Part shown: in pieces, positions 47,406 through 59,858 of the stretch
Layout: every line of letters begins with the position of its first letter
Position numbering within the stretch: position 1 is the first letter of the stretch
NCBI RefSeq assembly: GCF_954871325.1
Contig: NC_088777.1
Coordinates: 10,579,366 to 10,643,365, forward strand
Length of the DNA stretch: 64,000 nt
From: Gordionus sp. m RMFG-2023
Lineage: Eukaryota > Nematomorpha > Gordioida > Chordodea > Parachordodidae
Direction of reading: 5' to 3'
Position numbers and translations under genes: made by a program
The notes under the pieces: model-generated
Told to the model about the DNA's origin: nothing
Database searches by the model: none
Seen by the model: only the letters and a program-made list of their open reading frames with translations

Positions 47406-49789
47406 CGTTTAACAACACCATAAAATACGAATCGAATAAAATCGAGTAATAAATAATTCATTTTAAGTATAATGTGAGCAATTAGAGCATGGGGAATAGC
47501 ATAGCAGAAAAAAAAAGATCTAGATATGATATGTTTTTAAAAAATACCAAGCGATAATTTATATTTAAGTTCCTATTTTTCAGCTTTTTCCTCAAGGAAT
47601 AAGTTAAGTTTATCTTATTTTTAGAATCAATTGAGAATAAAACGAGAGACAAAAATAAGATTTTTTCTTTGATTAAGGAATTGAATGATGAAGATGAAAA
47701 GATTAAATTATTCGAAATTTAAGAAAACGCTGGAGTCAATATTTGTTTTTTTTAAAAAAAAATAAATAAGAATTTTATTTATAAACGAGCAGATAAAAAC
47801 AAATATCAAAGGATTTATACGAGCTATGTATTTTAAATTAAATAAACTCGTATAAAAAATTACAAAATATATTATTTTTATTTATAAGAGCAGAGATTTT
47901 TAAACTGACTCCTGGTTCGTATAAAAAATAGATCAAAGGATTTTATACGAGCTCGTATTTTAAACATTCTCGTATAGAACTTTTATTTTTTATACAAAAA
48001 ATTGTATTGTTTTGTAAAAAACTTGTGCCATTTAATCACTAATTGGAATTGATTTTTCTTAATCAGAAATGAGAAATGTTTATATATTTGAAATAACAAT
48101 TGTATATAGAGTTTTAGAGAAAAATTGAAAAAATATTTGAGCAATAATTTAAAATTAACTTTGTTATCAGAAATTTAATATATTTATATATTTGAAAAGC
48201 TATTCTATTTGCATTTTAATGATGTGTATATCGATATATTATATTTACCTTTGGAAAAAAATGGATAACAATAATAATTCTACAACATCAAATATATTTC
48301 ATAAAATAAAAATATTTTTATTATGAAGTTTTACAAATTGTGGAATATAGGGTTACACTCGCAGAAAATTAATATACTAACAATTTTAACAACCGTATTT
48401 TTTTATTTCAAATTTATATCATAACTTTCATAATTATAATAATATTTTTCTATTTTTTTTTCTTTTTACACATTTTCATTAAAACAATAATAACAAAAAA
48501 CGTCAATATATCAAAACATAGCATTCACTAACATAAATCACTATAAAACATCTCCTGCGAAAACAAACATATAATATAATATAATATTTATTTAATTCTT
48601 TTTCACATATACAAAAAAAAGTAATAAAAATAAAGAATAATATTTTTCATCTTCTTTGGCATCTCAGGCCTATAAATGCAAATAATCGAAATAACAAAGA
48701 AATAATCATATATTTTATTTTAATATCTATATTTTAAAAAAAATGGTAAAATTTTTTATCATAAATATATATTGAGTATAAAATATAATATTAAAAACCC
48801 ACAATTAACGGGAATGGTGGTCAAAGGGAAGGGGGTGGACATTTAAAAAAAATACCGGCGGAAGTAGTAATAACTACTACAGTTTAATATATTTATATAT
48901 ATATATTTGTTTCAAAGATGAGTGGTGACAACCTGAATCTTTCGTAATTTTGAATAAATATAAATCTATAATTTGTTCTTTTTTATTCTTTTATCATAAA
49001 AAGAAAATAACCGATCGTTTTACCCCGGTCTCCCATACAGATAATTAAGATAATCTTTTATAAAATATTATGATAACTAGATGAATCGGATAATAAATTG
49101 AGATTTTTATATTAATTAAATTAATGAATAATTAGGTTTTTAAATACTTAAAAAAGGAAGAAATATTAACATAGGTCTCTATACAAGTATTATATATTGT
49201 AATATTTCATATTTATAATAAAATTCTTAAATAATATATTATGACCAATCAAAGTTTTGACTGGTCAGAAAAACAACTTTCACGTAACCTCACCTAACTC
49301 AAAAACTATTGTAGATAGGCTATAATTTATACTTTATTTTAAGATTAAGGATTGGGCTACACATTGATATTAATTTGTTTGACTAACTAATTCTTAAATA
49401 GATTTTTTTTTAAAGTAAAATAGTCAGTTATACCACTTCTCCCCTAAAATGACATTGCTGGCGGATAAGTATTAAATTCTCGCCTTAAATTATTTATAAA
49501 ATTTAAAGAAATATAATATATATTTTTTATATATTTTTAAGAAAATATTTAGGGCAACATTTTGCTTTATCGTTACTCAAAAAAATGCGCTACTCATTGA
49601 CTTTAGAAACAAGTAACGAATGGTGTGCCTTTCCACACATTAGTAACCTGTTAGTAACGACCTTTAAATGTTCGTTACTTTACAACACTACTTAACATAC
49701 ATGATACCTATAAATATCTGTTTGATTAGGGAAATTAACAAAAAGACGTCACCTGTGTCTTTCAAAATGTAAGCATAATTTCGTTATTT

Positions 49790-50650
49790 TATTTCTGATT
49801 TTTTATATTAAATAAAAATAAACTACAATATTTATTTGCTTCATTAAATAACAGAGATAAATAAGAATCATATCTTATTTCGGACATAGAAACGATATTC
49901 AATAGCTTTTGCAAAGAATTAGAAATATTTTGATTACATTGATAATAATTTTTGAAATATGAACATAAAATAATTGTATCAAAATTGTAAAGTAATGTAT
50001 AAAATACTCTTTGCTCTCACAATATCACCGAGGTCCTATTTTCTAGATATGAAATGATTGCAGGGATTTTTTTTTGTTTCTATCATTCTTATAAGGGATC
50101 CTCATAGTCTAGAACTCAAAACGATATTTTAAATTCGTTATGATTCACAGCTTTAAAAGAAAGCACAAATGTCTTTTTAAGCATTAAAAACTCGGTTAAT
50201 TGAGGTATTGATTTCTTATGTGAATAGCAGTACACATATATAGCCATTTTATGAATATTGTTATTTCTCACCTTGACTCCTAAATCCTTGCCCTATCACC
50301 TTGAGCAACACAAATAGCCTTTTTGAATTATTATTTAGATTATTTTTAGTGTTTTTTATCAATGACTCTAAAAAGTAATTTTTTTGATTTGTTTTATCAA
50401 GTATCTAATAGATAAATTAAATTGTTCAAATGAATTTATATCGTTAGGATCATCAGCCAGGACAGCAAAATAATTTGCTTCCATTATTAGCGAAGCTATT
50501 AATTTATTATTATTTCTCCGCTATTGAAAGTATTTGATTTTGTGGCATTGCCCGGTTGTTTATAAACCATTAAAAATGGATCGAATCCTTTCAATCAATT
50601 TAAAATTCACAATATTTTCCTCGATTATTGTTTATATCGCTTTCATCATG
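49790..50650 (-). mobile_element. Old ZMYM1-like hAT remnant, right arm
   Basis: Mirror of 38990-39850 with the same decayed motifs on the minus strand. Confidence 0.5.
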
Positions 50651-50659
50651 CCCTCTAAG

Positions 50660-52515
50660 AGGGAGCTCTAACCTACCATATATAATTATAATTTGGATTA
50701 GTCTTTTCCAATATACCCTTCTTATAAGTATTGTTTATTTGGTTATAAATAAATCCTTAATAGTCCTTTTTCAAAGATTGTTTGAAATAGTTCTATAGAA
50801 TTAAATTTGTTTTATGACATGGCATTGTATACTTAACTCACAAACAAATCACATAATATGAAATTCAATTTATATTTCAGATTTAATTAATAAATCATTA
50901 TATTTATTTAATTAAATTTATAAAATAAAATTTTTACATCAATTATCTAAAATATAAAATTTAATAAAATTTTTTAAAATTCCTATGTCATTCAAATTTT
51001 TTAAGAAGCTCGAACCCCTGTCCGTCCTTCTCCTCGCAATGACACTACTTACGCCTAATTCTTAATGAAAGAATTTTTATAATATGCATAGTATATCTAA
51101 ATTTATATTTTTTGAAAAAGCCAAAAACGATGCAAATTTTCTATTTGGAGGGGTTAAATAAATTTGATGAGAGAGGAGGGGCCATTACCACCCTGGTTGA
51201 ATGTTTATAACATTCCCGCCGAAAGTAGCCAATTGTTTTCTGAAACGTAACAGACGTTAAAACATATAAGTCAAATTACATAAGTCAATATATTTCTTTA
51301 TTTTACAATAATTTAATATAATTACATTTGGAATATATTCAGTCTTTTGCTATGAATTGTACTATATTTATCTTGTATCAATAATATATTTATTAACTAG
51401 ATCTTAAGGTAGAAATTAATTTTTGAGGAGGGGGCAAATATTTAGGAGTAGCGGGTAAGGGGGGGGGGGGTTGTTAAGGGGTAAAATCGCTGTTTGGGAT
51501 CATTAATGTAGACATATCGGTCCTATAGCATAAGCAAAAGATAATTTTTATCAATATAATCATTTTTAGAAATATTTACAATTAAATGCACTTTCTAAGG
51601 TAATTTAGGTTTGCATATTCTGAAAAGCTCAAAGCATACATGCTTTATTCTTAAATTATTATTCCTCAGTAAATAATTGAACTTTATTGAATCAAAATTT
51701 TATAAAAAAATATACTACTCCCTCTAAAATTCTATTTATAGTGACTTAATTACTTTATAATTCCCCATCCCATCTGCTCTAATGGAATGGAAGTTCCAAA
51801 TCTGACGGGGTTTTAAAAAAATTCGATCTGTCTCCTGGGTTGTTGGAAAAATATTTTTTAGGATTACCCGGCCCAAGTTTATTTTCTAAAAAAATTATAC
51901 GGCTCGGTCCGATATTCTGGGCCTGGCTTTGGTTCAAGCTGGGAAATCTCTGAGTTAAATATTAATTTATCAGACACAGTAAAACATCCAAATGTAATCA
52001 TTTCTTCATATTGCGATTGAGCATCTCGTTAGTGAAGATTGTACCGAATTATATTTAGAGAAATTTTAAATAAAGTTTCTAAAGGATTAAAAATCATAAT
52101 CAAATCATAAAATACGCCTTGATAAGAAAACAATGTTCAAAAAATGAGTTCAATCTTAAGTTGTACTTGCCCTTACATAACAAATAAGATGAGTGCAAAG
52201 TTCAATTTAAAAAAATATATAAACAACATAACATACCACCTATCTTATTCAACAATTCTTAAAAAAAATTTAAAAAACATTGAATAAAAAATTAATTTGT
52301 ATCTAAAATAATATATTTGCATTTTTTATATCTTATTAATTTTTTATAAATTTTATATAAACTATAAAAGAAAAATTATTCTTTATTTTCATAATAAAAA
52401 TTGGTTTCAAAAATTTATTTTATTTAGGAGTTATTAATTAAAAATTGTCATTTATATAACAAGTACTGTTTTAATTACCAAAGTATAACAATAATAATAA
52501 TAAAAAACTTTCAAA
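50660..52515. other. IR2 right inner arm, intergenic
   Basis: Mirror of 37125-38980. No gene seen. Includes a 12-base G run (one longer than the left arm's C run) and the GC-rich hAT-end remnant near 51790-51945. A TATATAA-like box lies about 60 bp before the methyltransferase ATG. Confidence 0.4.
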
Positions 52516-53412
52516 ATGTATATGAATTCGGACTGTGAGACCTACACCAGGTATAACTCATACGCATGCTCTGTTTACTCTTATCTTATTCCCCGCGTAA
52601 TCCCCTACATTAAGGAACGTGATAATATATTGGATCTCGGTTGCGGAGAAGGTAAATCCACCAATTTACTTTACAAAACTTTATTGACGACCCATAAAGA
52701 AAACGAATTCGAAGGAAACGTTTTAGGGATTGATCTGCTCTCACCAATGATTGAATATGCTAAGGAACATTATTCATCTGCCAATGAAAGATCATTGAAA
52801 TTTTCTAATATAGATATTTCTAGCGAAGATGCGGTGAAGACTATATTCAATGCCGTTAAAGGTGAATTTATAGATTGCGTTGTGTCTTCGCTGTGTTTTC
52901 ATTGGATCGAAGATCAAACGAAGGCCCTCGCTAATCTACTCAAAGTTATCAATCCGAAAGTAGGCTCTATTAAAATGATATATGGCGATAGAGTTGCCGA
53001 CAATTTGGTTTACGCAACCGAAAGAGTCTTAAATAATCAAGAATTGAGTCCGTATTTAAAAAAATTTAAGGAGCTCCACGAAAATTTGTTATTGCCATGG
53101 AGGCGTGCTTGGATGCTGGAGTCGGACCCTATAAGCTCTTACAAGAAAATAATGGTCGATTTGGGCTACGACAAAGATAAAATAAAGATCGAACAGTTAG
53201 ATGAGATCAATTACTCGATAAAGCCTTCCCAGGAAGCGGCTACAAATTATCTCCGGGGATTTTTTCCAGATGTGTTAGCCGAAATAGACAAAGCGGGATT
53301 AAGGGAACAATTTTTTAAGCAGTTTGCCGAAAATGTGTTTGACTATAACCAGAAACATTACGGTGATAAATTGAAGTTCTATTATCCCTTGATGTATGTT
53401 CGTTATAATTAA
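52516..53412 (+). CDS. JHAMT-like SAM-dependent methyltransferase, right copy
   Basis: Intact 298-residue copy identical in protein to 36228-37124, where motifs are listed. ATG at 52516 is chosen because it is the first in frame and motif I falls at the usual distance (about 40 residues). There are no introns. Both copies point toward the outside of the inverted repeat with more than 15 kb between their starts. The third quarter has PWRRAWMLESDP, in the region that helps shape the substrate pocket in this family. No frameshift or stop. Identity of the two copies means recent duplication, arm-to-arm gene conversion or, less likely, an assembly effect. Confidence 0.8.
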   Translation: MYMNSDCETYTRYNSYACSVYSYLIPRVIPYIKERDNILDLGCGEGKSTNLLYKTLLTTHKENEFEGNVLGIDLLSPMIEYAKEHYSSANERSLKFSNIDISSEDAVKTIFNAVKGEFIDCVVSSLCFHWIEDQTKALANLLKVINPKVGSIKMIYGDRVADNLVYATERVLNNQELSPYLKKFKELHENLLLPWRRAWMLESDPISSYKKIMVDLGYDKDKIKIEQLDEINYSIKPSQEAATNYLRGFFPDVLAEIDKAGLREQFFKQFAENVFDYNQKHYGDKLKFYYPLMYVRYN

Positions 53413-55344
53413 TATAAATTGAATTATTTTAAAATTATGTACTATATTCTTACATTAATTAAATGATATTTTACAATGTAAGTGGTATAATTTTATGTTT
53501 CTATTTTATATCCTTTTTTTTTTAATAAAAATAAAATTATTTCTATTATTATCTTCTAGCAGATAGTCCGTTAAGAATGACTGATGAATCAGAAATATTT
53601 ACATTATTTGACTATGGGTGTTAGAAGCTAGCCTTTTTTTATGGGGTATGGATATGAAATTTATTTTTATCTTGATGAAAAATGATTATCAATTCCATCA
53701 ATAGATAAAATGTGTTACTGAAAGCCTAATTAGTATTTCCAATATGACAAATAATTGGGATATATTTGTAAATATGCAATTTTTAAGATATCGTTTTGCA
53801 TTTTCAAAAAAGTTTTTAACATGAAAGATAAAAATTTTTTATTAACTAAACTTTTAATAGCCGAAACCGAAGTTATATAGCAAGTGTTTTGTTCTATTTC
53901 GATAATTTTTATTGTAAGATTACTAATTGCATCATTTAATAACCTCATCATTAGACTAGAAAATTTAAAAAAAACGGGAGCATTCTACCTTTTATACTGG
54001 GGACACTATTTAGAATAGTAAGATATTAATCTCTTCTGGTTTAAATGGCAAACCCATAAAAATTAATGAAATTTTTTTTTATTGTAATTACTTATAATTT
54101 AACATAATTAAAACAAATTATAAAAATTTTCAAAAAATAGGTCTTCACTATAAAGGGGAGCTATATCCAATCTACGCAGCTTTTAATGTCATTCTAACTT
54201 AAGCTACACATTACGCAATAAAAACAATTTTTATTTCCTATTTCATTTTTGGGATTATAGTCTTGATATAGGCTACCTCTACGACAATATTACCTCCTTA
54301 AAAAATATTTACTCTTCACTCCCAATTTTTTAAGTAACTCCTCCCCCTAAATATTTTCCATCAAAAGGAAATCAAAATTGTCAATAAAATTAGCTAGAAG
54401 AACCATATCTCCTACCTTTCTTCCCTTCCTATTTCCTCCTATACCCTTTTTAGTATGTTTAAAGGACGATCTTGATTCATACCCATCTTCTATGGGTATT
54501 ATCTGCTATCATGAATAGATAGTGAGACGGATGTTCTGAGCCTGGCTGGGTTTTGGGTACCATCAGAAATAACGTCATCCAAAATATTTGGAATATAATC
54601 AGTAAATATGTCATGGTTTAGTGTGTAAAATCTAAGCAGAAAATACAGTTATATTTTGTGTTGTCGTTGTTCCAGGATATTCTTGTTTGACAAATTTGCC
54701 ATAACCCTTTGCATTATAGCCCCAGGGGTAGTGAGTTAGCTTAAATTGCTCTAGCAAAAAGTAGGTAGCATATATATTAAGAAATCTTTTCATAAAATTC
54801 TAAAGAGTACTTTTGCCTCTAGATAAAAAATATCAAAGATAAGATGATGAAAAGTGGAAAATTAGTTTTTGAACAATATCTTTGATGCAACTTGCCACTA
54901 CTAATAAACATATGGTAGATAGTACCTATAGAAATATATGCTTTGACCAAATTTGAAACATTTATTTATAAAGATGAAAACTTTATTGACGTTTGCCTAT
55001 ATGCCCCAGTAGCCTTACAGCCTCGATTTCCACTAATCGGTTGGATGTCCTGGAAATAAAAGCTCAAATAAAAGTAGACAGGTCAAAAAGACACTGGATA
55101 AAAATACCCTCGAAATATAGATACCAGAAAAAAATACCCAAATTTTAATTTTTTAAATATTAGAAAGAGCAGTTTTTATAAAATATCAATTTCTTCCACA
55201 CAATCTTCACTAAAAAAATGGTTAGTAATAATATGCAGCAGATGTGTACCTTTTTAATATAAATTCTAAAAATCAGTACGCATGAAATAATAGGATAGTT
55301 ATTTACAGTTTGAAACTAATAATGAAAACTAACTTTTACCCATG
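53413..55344. other. IR2 right inner arm, unassigned
   Basis: Mirror of 34296-36227. No gene supported. Confidence 0.4.
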
Positions 55345-55608
55345 GATCCAGACAGGCGCGTACGCAGGAATTTGGTCTGGGGGGGGGGATAATAAATTTT
55401 TTAAAGAAATATTATTGTTTTTTAAAAATATCAAGCATAAATTTATTAGGACTAATAACTAATCCTTATACACAATTTTAAATTAATGTGAATTATAAAA
55501 AAATTATATATAAAGAATCACTTAAATAACCCAAAATAGAAATTTGAATTTTTTGAGCCTTTACACAAAAAGTTTCTTAGGAATAATTGTATTTTGTATG
55601 TTATATAT

Positions 55609-56960
55609 TTACAATGTAAAATCCAATCTTCGTTGGGATTGAACTAATTTTTCAATTATCTCATCCTTGCTTGTCGTCAAATGCCTATGAAAATTCAAAA
55701 GATCCAAACCTTTCAATCTACTTTCACATGTTGTACTTCTTGGTATGTTTTTCAGAGACCTGCAGGCGGCCCCTGGGCCGGACAGTATTTTAATATTTTT
55801 AAATATACCCGGGCCGGGCCCGAAATTTTTCAAAAAAACACCCGGGCGGGAACTGATTTTTTTTTAAAAAACACCCGGGCCGGACCTAAATTTTTTTAAA
55901 AAAACACCCAAGCCGGGCCTGAATTATTTTTAAAAAAACACCCAGGCCGGGCTGTATTTTTTAAAATAGCCTATATTTGAAATCGTTATTATTAGCTATA
56001 AAAATCAAAAATAAATATAATTTATTTTAAAAAAATCCGGGCCGGGCCTGAAAATTTTATTTAAAAAAAAGCCGGGCCGAGCCTGAAAATTAAAAAAAAA
56101 AGCCGAGCCGGGCCTGAAAATTTTTTAAAAAAAACCCAGGCCGGGTCGTAAAAAATCTTTAAAAAAAATCCGGGCAGTGCCCTGAAAATGGTACTTCTGC
56201 AGGCCTCTGTTATTCTTCTTAAAAAAGAGAGTGTTCTCTCATTAGTTTACTAATGGGAAGAGTTTATAAACCCTTTTAATATATTGGGAATTTAATCTAA
56301 AATGTGTTTGAAATAATGCAGAGCATCCATAGAATTTTTGGGGACTATATCAACCATAGTTAATCTTATAAACATAGTTATTCAGCTAGTAAGGCATCGA
56401 TACTTTAACATCTTCATGATAAAAATCTAACAAATATTTTTTTTTATCACCATCTGAAAAAGGTTGGGAAGGCTTTTGTGGAAGTAATATTTGCAGATTA
56501 GTAAGTGCTGCATGATGAATTAAAAATTCATTTATTTGGGTTATAAATGTATCTGTATTTAAGATATACTCTTCTACTGATCCTATATTAATGTTTTAAC
56601 GATGAGCTTGCCTTGCTACAAGTCGAGAGAGACAAATATTAAACACGTATCGCTCTGCTTTAGACTAAACAATAAAATATGAAATTCTTCATCAACATTA
56701 GCCCTTTCTTTGAGTTCTGATAAAATGCTCTCTGCTATTCTCATCTTCTTAATCAAATCAATGTCATGTTTTTGAAAAGTAATATTTAAAATAGTTGTAT
56801 AATTCAATAATACATTCTAATGAGAAATAAAAGTTGAAATAAGCTTTGAATCCAATAATTTTCTTGCTTCTGAGGAAATATTTCTTTCAGGCCATTGTGA
56901 TATTTCAGTAATAATTGGTTCTTCTAACTCTTAATAGCTTTTAGTGCTTGATGGAAGAGG
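55609..56960 (-). pseudogene. ZMYM1-like hAT transposase, C-terminal half, interrupted
   Basis: Minus strand. 56807-56616 reads HDIDLIKKMRIAESILSEL and ERANVDEEFH. Further fragments run to 56215 (LPISKLMREHSLF, a decayed form of the NERSF dimerisation motif). After the nested element, 55740-55609 reads RSTTCESRLKGLDLLNFHRH and SQRRLDFTL to the stop. The end resembles NRLNGLALLNIYK...QRKVDL of the element at 2566-5878, so the two are related although their termini differ. The DUF4371 N-terminal half is missing. Several stops and shifts. Confidence 0.7.
55753..56209. mobile_element. Short CCGGGC-rich hAT derivative nested in the transposase
   Basis: Begins CAGAGACCTGCAGG and ends CTGCAGGCCTCTG, matching the ends of 57581-60601. 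The body is repeated CCGGGCCGGGCCTGAAA-like units separated by A/T runs. Flanking 8-mers (ATGTTTTT and TTATTCTT) do not match. It splits the host transposase between the decayed NERSF-type motif and RSTTCESRL. Confidence 0.8.
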
Positions 56961-58216
56961 CTCTATCTCGTTGGACAAGGTTGCAATTTTTTTTCCCTGT
57001 TGGACTTGAAATTTCAGAAATAATAATTATTTGTGACTAGAAATTTGAAAATGGTAGATAAATATTAAGCCACTAAAAATTTGAAAATAATAAGTAAATA
57101 TTACGCCGAAAAACTTGAAATCGAAATTAATTGATAAAATAACTTATGAATGTGATAATAAATGTAATAAAATTTATATTTAATATGAGATACGAATAAA
57201 TACTAACAAATATAAATTAATATATAAATTAATATTTTTGAAAAATATATCCGGCATCTGCATTTTTTGGCTTTGGGGGGGGGGGGGGGGGATTTGTCCC
57301 CCTGCCCCCCCCCCCGCTGCGTACGCGCCTGGATCCAGACTAAATCTTCAACTAACAATCAAACCGATAACCGTTATTTTTTATCCAACCTGAAGCTTTA
57401 AATCGAACATCTAGAAATGCTAGTGAATCAGGTTGACCCGAATTGTTTAAAAGTTATTATCATTCAATTTTGTTTGATTCACAAATTTTTAATTTATGCA
57501 TATTGTTATTTTACAAACACCTTTGTTGAATAATTTCTTTTTTTATATTATGCCTATTGATGCCAATGATGTGTATATATCAGAGACCTGCAGGCCCGGC
57601 CCTAAACCCGGCCCGGGCCGTATTTTAAATTTTTTAAATACACCCGGGCCGGGCTTTAAAAATTTTTTTAAAATATATCCGGGCCGGGCCTAAGATAGTT
57701 AAACCCGGGCCGGGCCTTATTATTTTTTATAAAAATTTTTACATTATGAGTTAATGGTTATAAGATTATATTATATTATAGTTATGATTAATATAATATT
57801 GGGTGATGGTTAACACTACCTAACACCCACAGATCGATCTAATTATTAATTTCCTGCAAATTTATTCAAAGTATTAATTTATTTTTTTATAATTCATATC
57901 TAAATTTTTACAACATATTTTACCAAAACAATCAAATAATGGAATATTTTATATAAGCCCCAATATTCAAGTATTATTAATATATTTTTTTATAATTCAT
58001 ATCTAAATTTTTAGAATATATTTTACCAAAACAATCAAATAAAGGAATATCACTTCTTGAAGTTTGTAATACCTTTCAAAGAGAAAAAGGAGAAATATTT
58101 CTTAATATAAAGCATTTTTAATTGAAAAATTTGTTTTACACCAGTATCATTTTATTTTTCTTTTTCTCTGTCCCAAATTCAAGCAATTACGTATGTAGTC
58201 AGGGACAGATCGCAAG

Positions 58217-58609
58217 ATGACGGAAAACTATATAAAAGATTATATTAAATTACAAGAGGCTCAGGAAGTAAATGAAATACCATCGACCAGTCAAATTACG
58301 ACTGTTGTTAAACAAACTGAATCGTTTTATGACAAATGGGGCGATGGTAATTCTGGTAATATGTCAATACCCGATGATGAATATTATAATTACATAAATA
58401 AAAAAATAGATGAAACATTTAAGGTGGATAATTTGTTAGAGTGGTGGGCGGCTCATCAAAGCGAATTTCCAATTTTAGCAAAATTGGCAACTGCTTCAAG
58501 TGCAAGCTGTGAGCGGAATTTTTGCAATACGAGAATTCTTGAAGAAAGAAGAAGTAATCTTCAACCTGAAAAGGTAGATATGCTTCTCTTTCTTCATGAT
58601 AATTTGTGA
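58217..58609 (+). pseudogene. hAT (Ac-type) transposase C-terminus
   Basis: The last 130 residues contain LLEWWAAHQSEFPILAKLAT, SSASCERNFCNTRILEERRS and LLFLHDNL, the Ac/Tam3-type dimerisation domain (WW...P.L..LA...SAS.ER.F...I...R..L....V..LLFL..N). The ATG at 58217 is not necessarily a true start. The catalytic core is not visible between 57720 and 58217, so the element is internally deleted and non-autonomous. Confidence 0.75.
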
Positions 58610-58696
58610 ATTTTTAATATCTTTCTTGAGTATAGGGTTTCGTCAATCATGCTGGTTTATTACTTTGCAAACTGTCAAATATTTATTGCATTTATT

Positions 58697-59858
58697 TAGT
58701 GCTGTAAACATTTTTAAAAAAATCGAACGCGTTCGCGTTCAACGTTCATTGACAAAAATCGAACGCGTTCACGTTCACGTTCAAATTCAAAAAAAGGAAC
58801 GCGTTTATGATAAATTTTTTTTTAAATTTAATTTAATATAAATAAATGCCTTATATTTTTCAACACAATATATTAGCCATGATAAAAAATAATAGTTTTA
58901 TTTTGATAATATAATTATAAATACAATATAATAGAGCGATAAAAAAATAAATTTATAAAAAAATTTTCTTATTAATTTTTAATAATAATTGCTTTTCAAA
59001 ATTTTCATCTGATAGGCATGAACGCTTGGCAGTTAATACAGCGTTAGCTATACTAAAAACTCGCTCAACAGGGGCAGATGAAGGGATTGCGGTGTTATAC
59101 TTGATAAACAATTCTTTTAAAAGGGGGAATTTATTAAAAACATTTAATGTTTTATCCATTGTCTCAAAAAATTGAGCTATGTTATCATCCTCCAATCTGC
59201 CCTCTTCTTCCTCGTCAAAAAAAAGGAGTGAAATATTTTTGATATTTGGGCCATGGTAAATCTAATTCATCTAATATTGAATTTTGATTTTCAGAATCTG
59301 ATGATGAAATATTTATATCCATGCAAATGCTAATCTATTAAATTAAAATATAAAATATTCAAATTAATAAACTTTAATCTTATCTTCTCTAGCAGTAGCA
59401 CGTTATGGTACGTTAATTGCAATATGAAAGAGGAAAAAGTAAAAACAGCTGATTAAAAAATATAAGACTTTTTTGTTAAAAAATTTGAATTAATTTTTCA
59501 AAAATAAAAATATAAGACTTTTTTGTTAAAAAATGCGGATTAATATTAATTTTTCAAATAAATAAAAATAAAAAGTGTTTTTAAAATTGAACGAACGTAA
59601 AATTGAACGCGTTCATCAAAGAAAAGGAACGTTTTTTGTTAAAAAATGCGGATTAATATTAATTTTTCAAATAAATAAAAATAAAAAGTGTTTTTAAAAT
59701 TGAACGAACGTAAAATTGAACGCGTTCATCAAAGAAAAGGAACGCGTTCACGTTCAAAGTTCGTCAAAAAAAAAGGAACGCCGTTTATCACTTTTTTTCA
59801 AAAAAACGAACTTCGTTCACGAACGCGTTCATTTTGAACGCGTACGTTTACAACACTA
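58697..59858 (-). mobile_element. Second hAT nested in the element at 57581-60601
   Basis: Ends TAGTGCTGTAAAC and GTTTACAACACTA (12 of 13 match as inverted repeats), with an exact 8-bp duplication CATTTATT (58689-58696 and 59859-59866). Subterminal GAACGCGTTC motifs occur many times, and a ~95-bp internal tandem duplication lies near 59530-59735. Confidence 0.92.
58953..59195 (-). pseudogene. hAT transposase C-terminus (ZBED-type)
   Basis: Minus strand; reads FPLLKELFIKYNTAIPSSAP, VERVFSIANAVLTAKRSCL and FEKQLLLKINK, the dimerisation domain of ZBED-like hAT transposases, distinct from the Ac-like one just outside. Only about 80 residues remain, so the element is a deletion derivative. Confidence 0.75.

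Larger units (their letters stand above)
44961..47768. other. IR2 spacer, part not shared with P1
   Basis: No gene recognised. T-rich plus strand, with tandem repeats at 45178-45385 and 47054-47161 and a dispersed repeat at 47214-47405. The open frame 45182-45385 is a reading through the tandem repeat. Confidence 0.5.
55353..57331 (-). mobile_element. hAT transposon with perfect ends (TIR CAGGCGCGTACGCAG)
   Basis: Perfect 15-bp terminal inverted repeats, followed inward by G- or C-runs, and an exact 8-bp target duplication GATCCAGA (55345-55352 and 57332-57339). Internally deleted transposase on the minus strand; a small CCGGGC-rich element is nested inside. Absent from the left arm. Confidence 0.92.
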
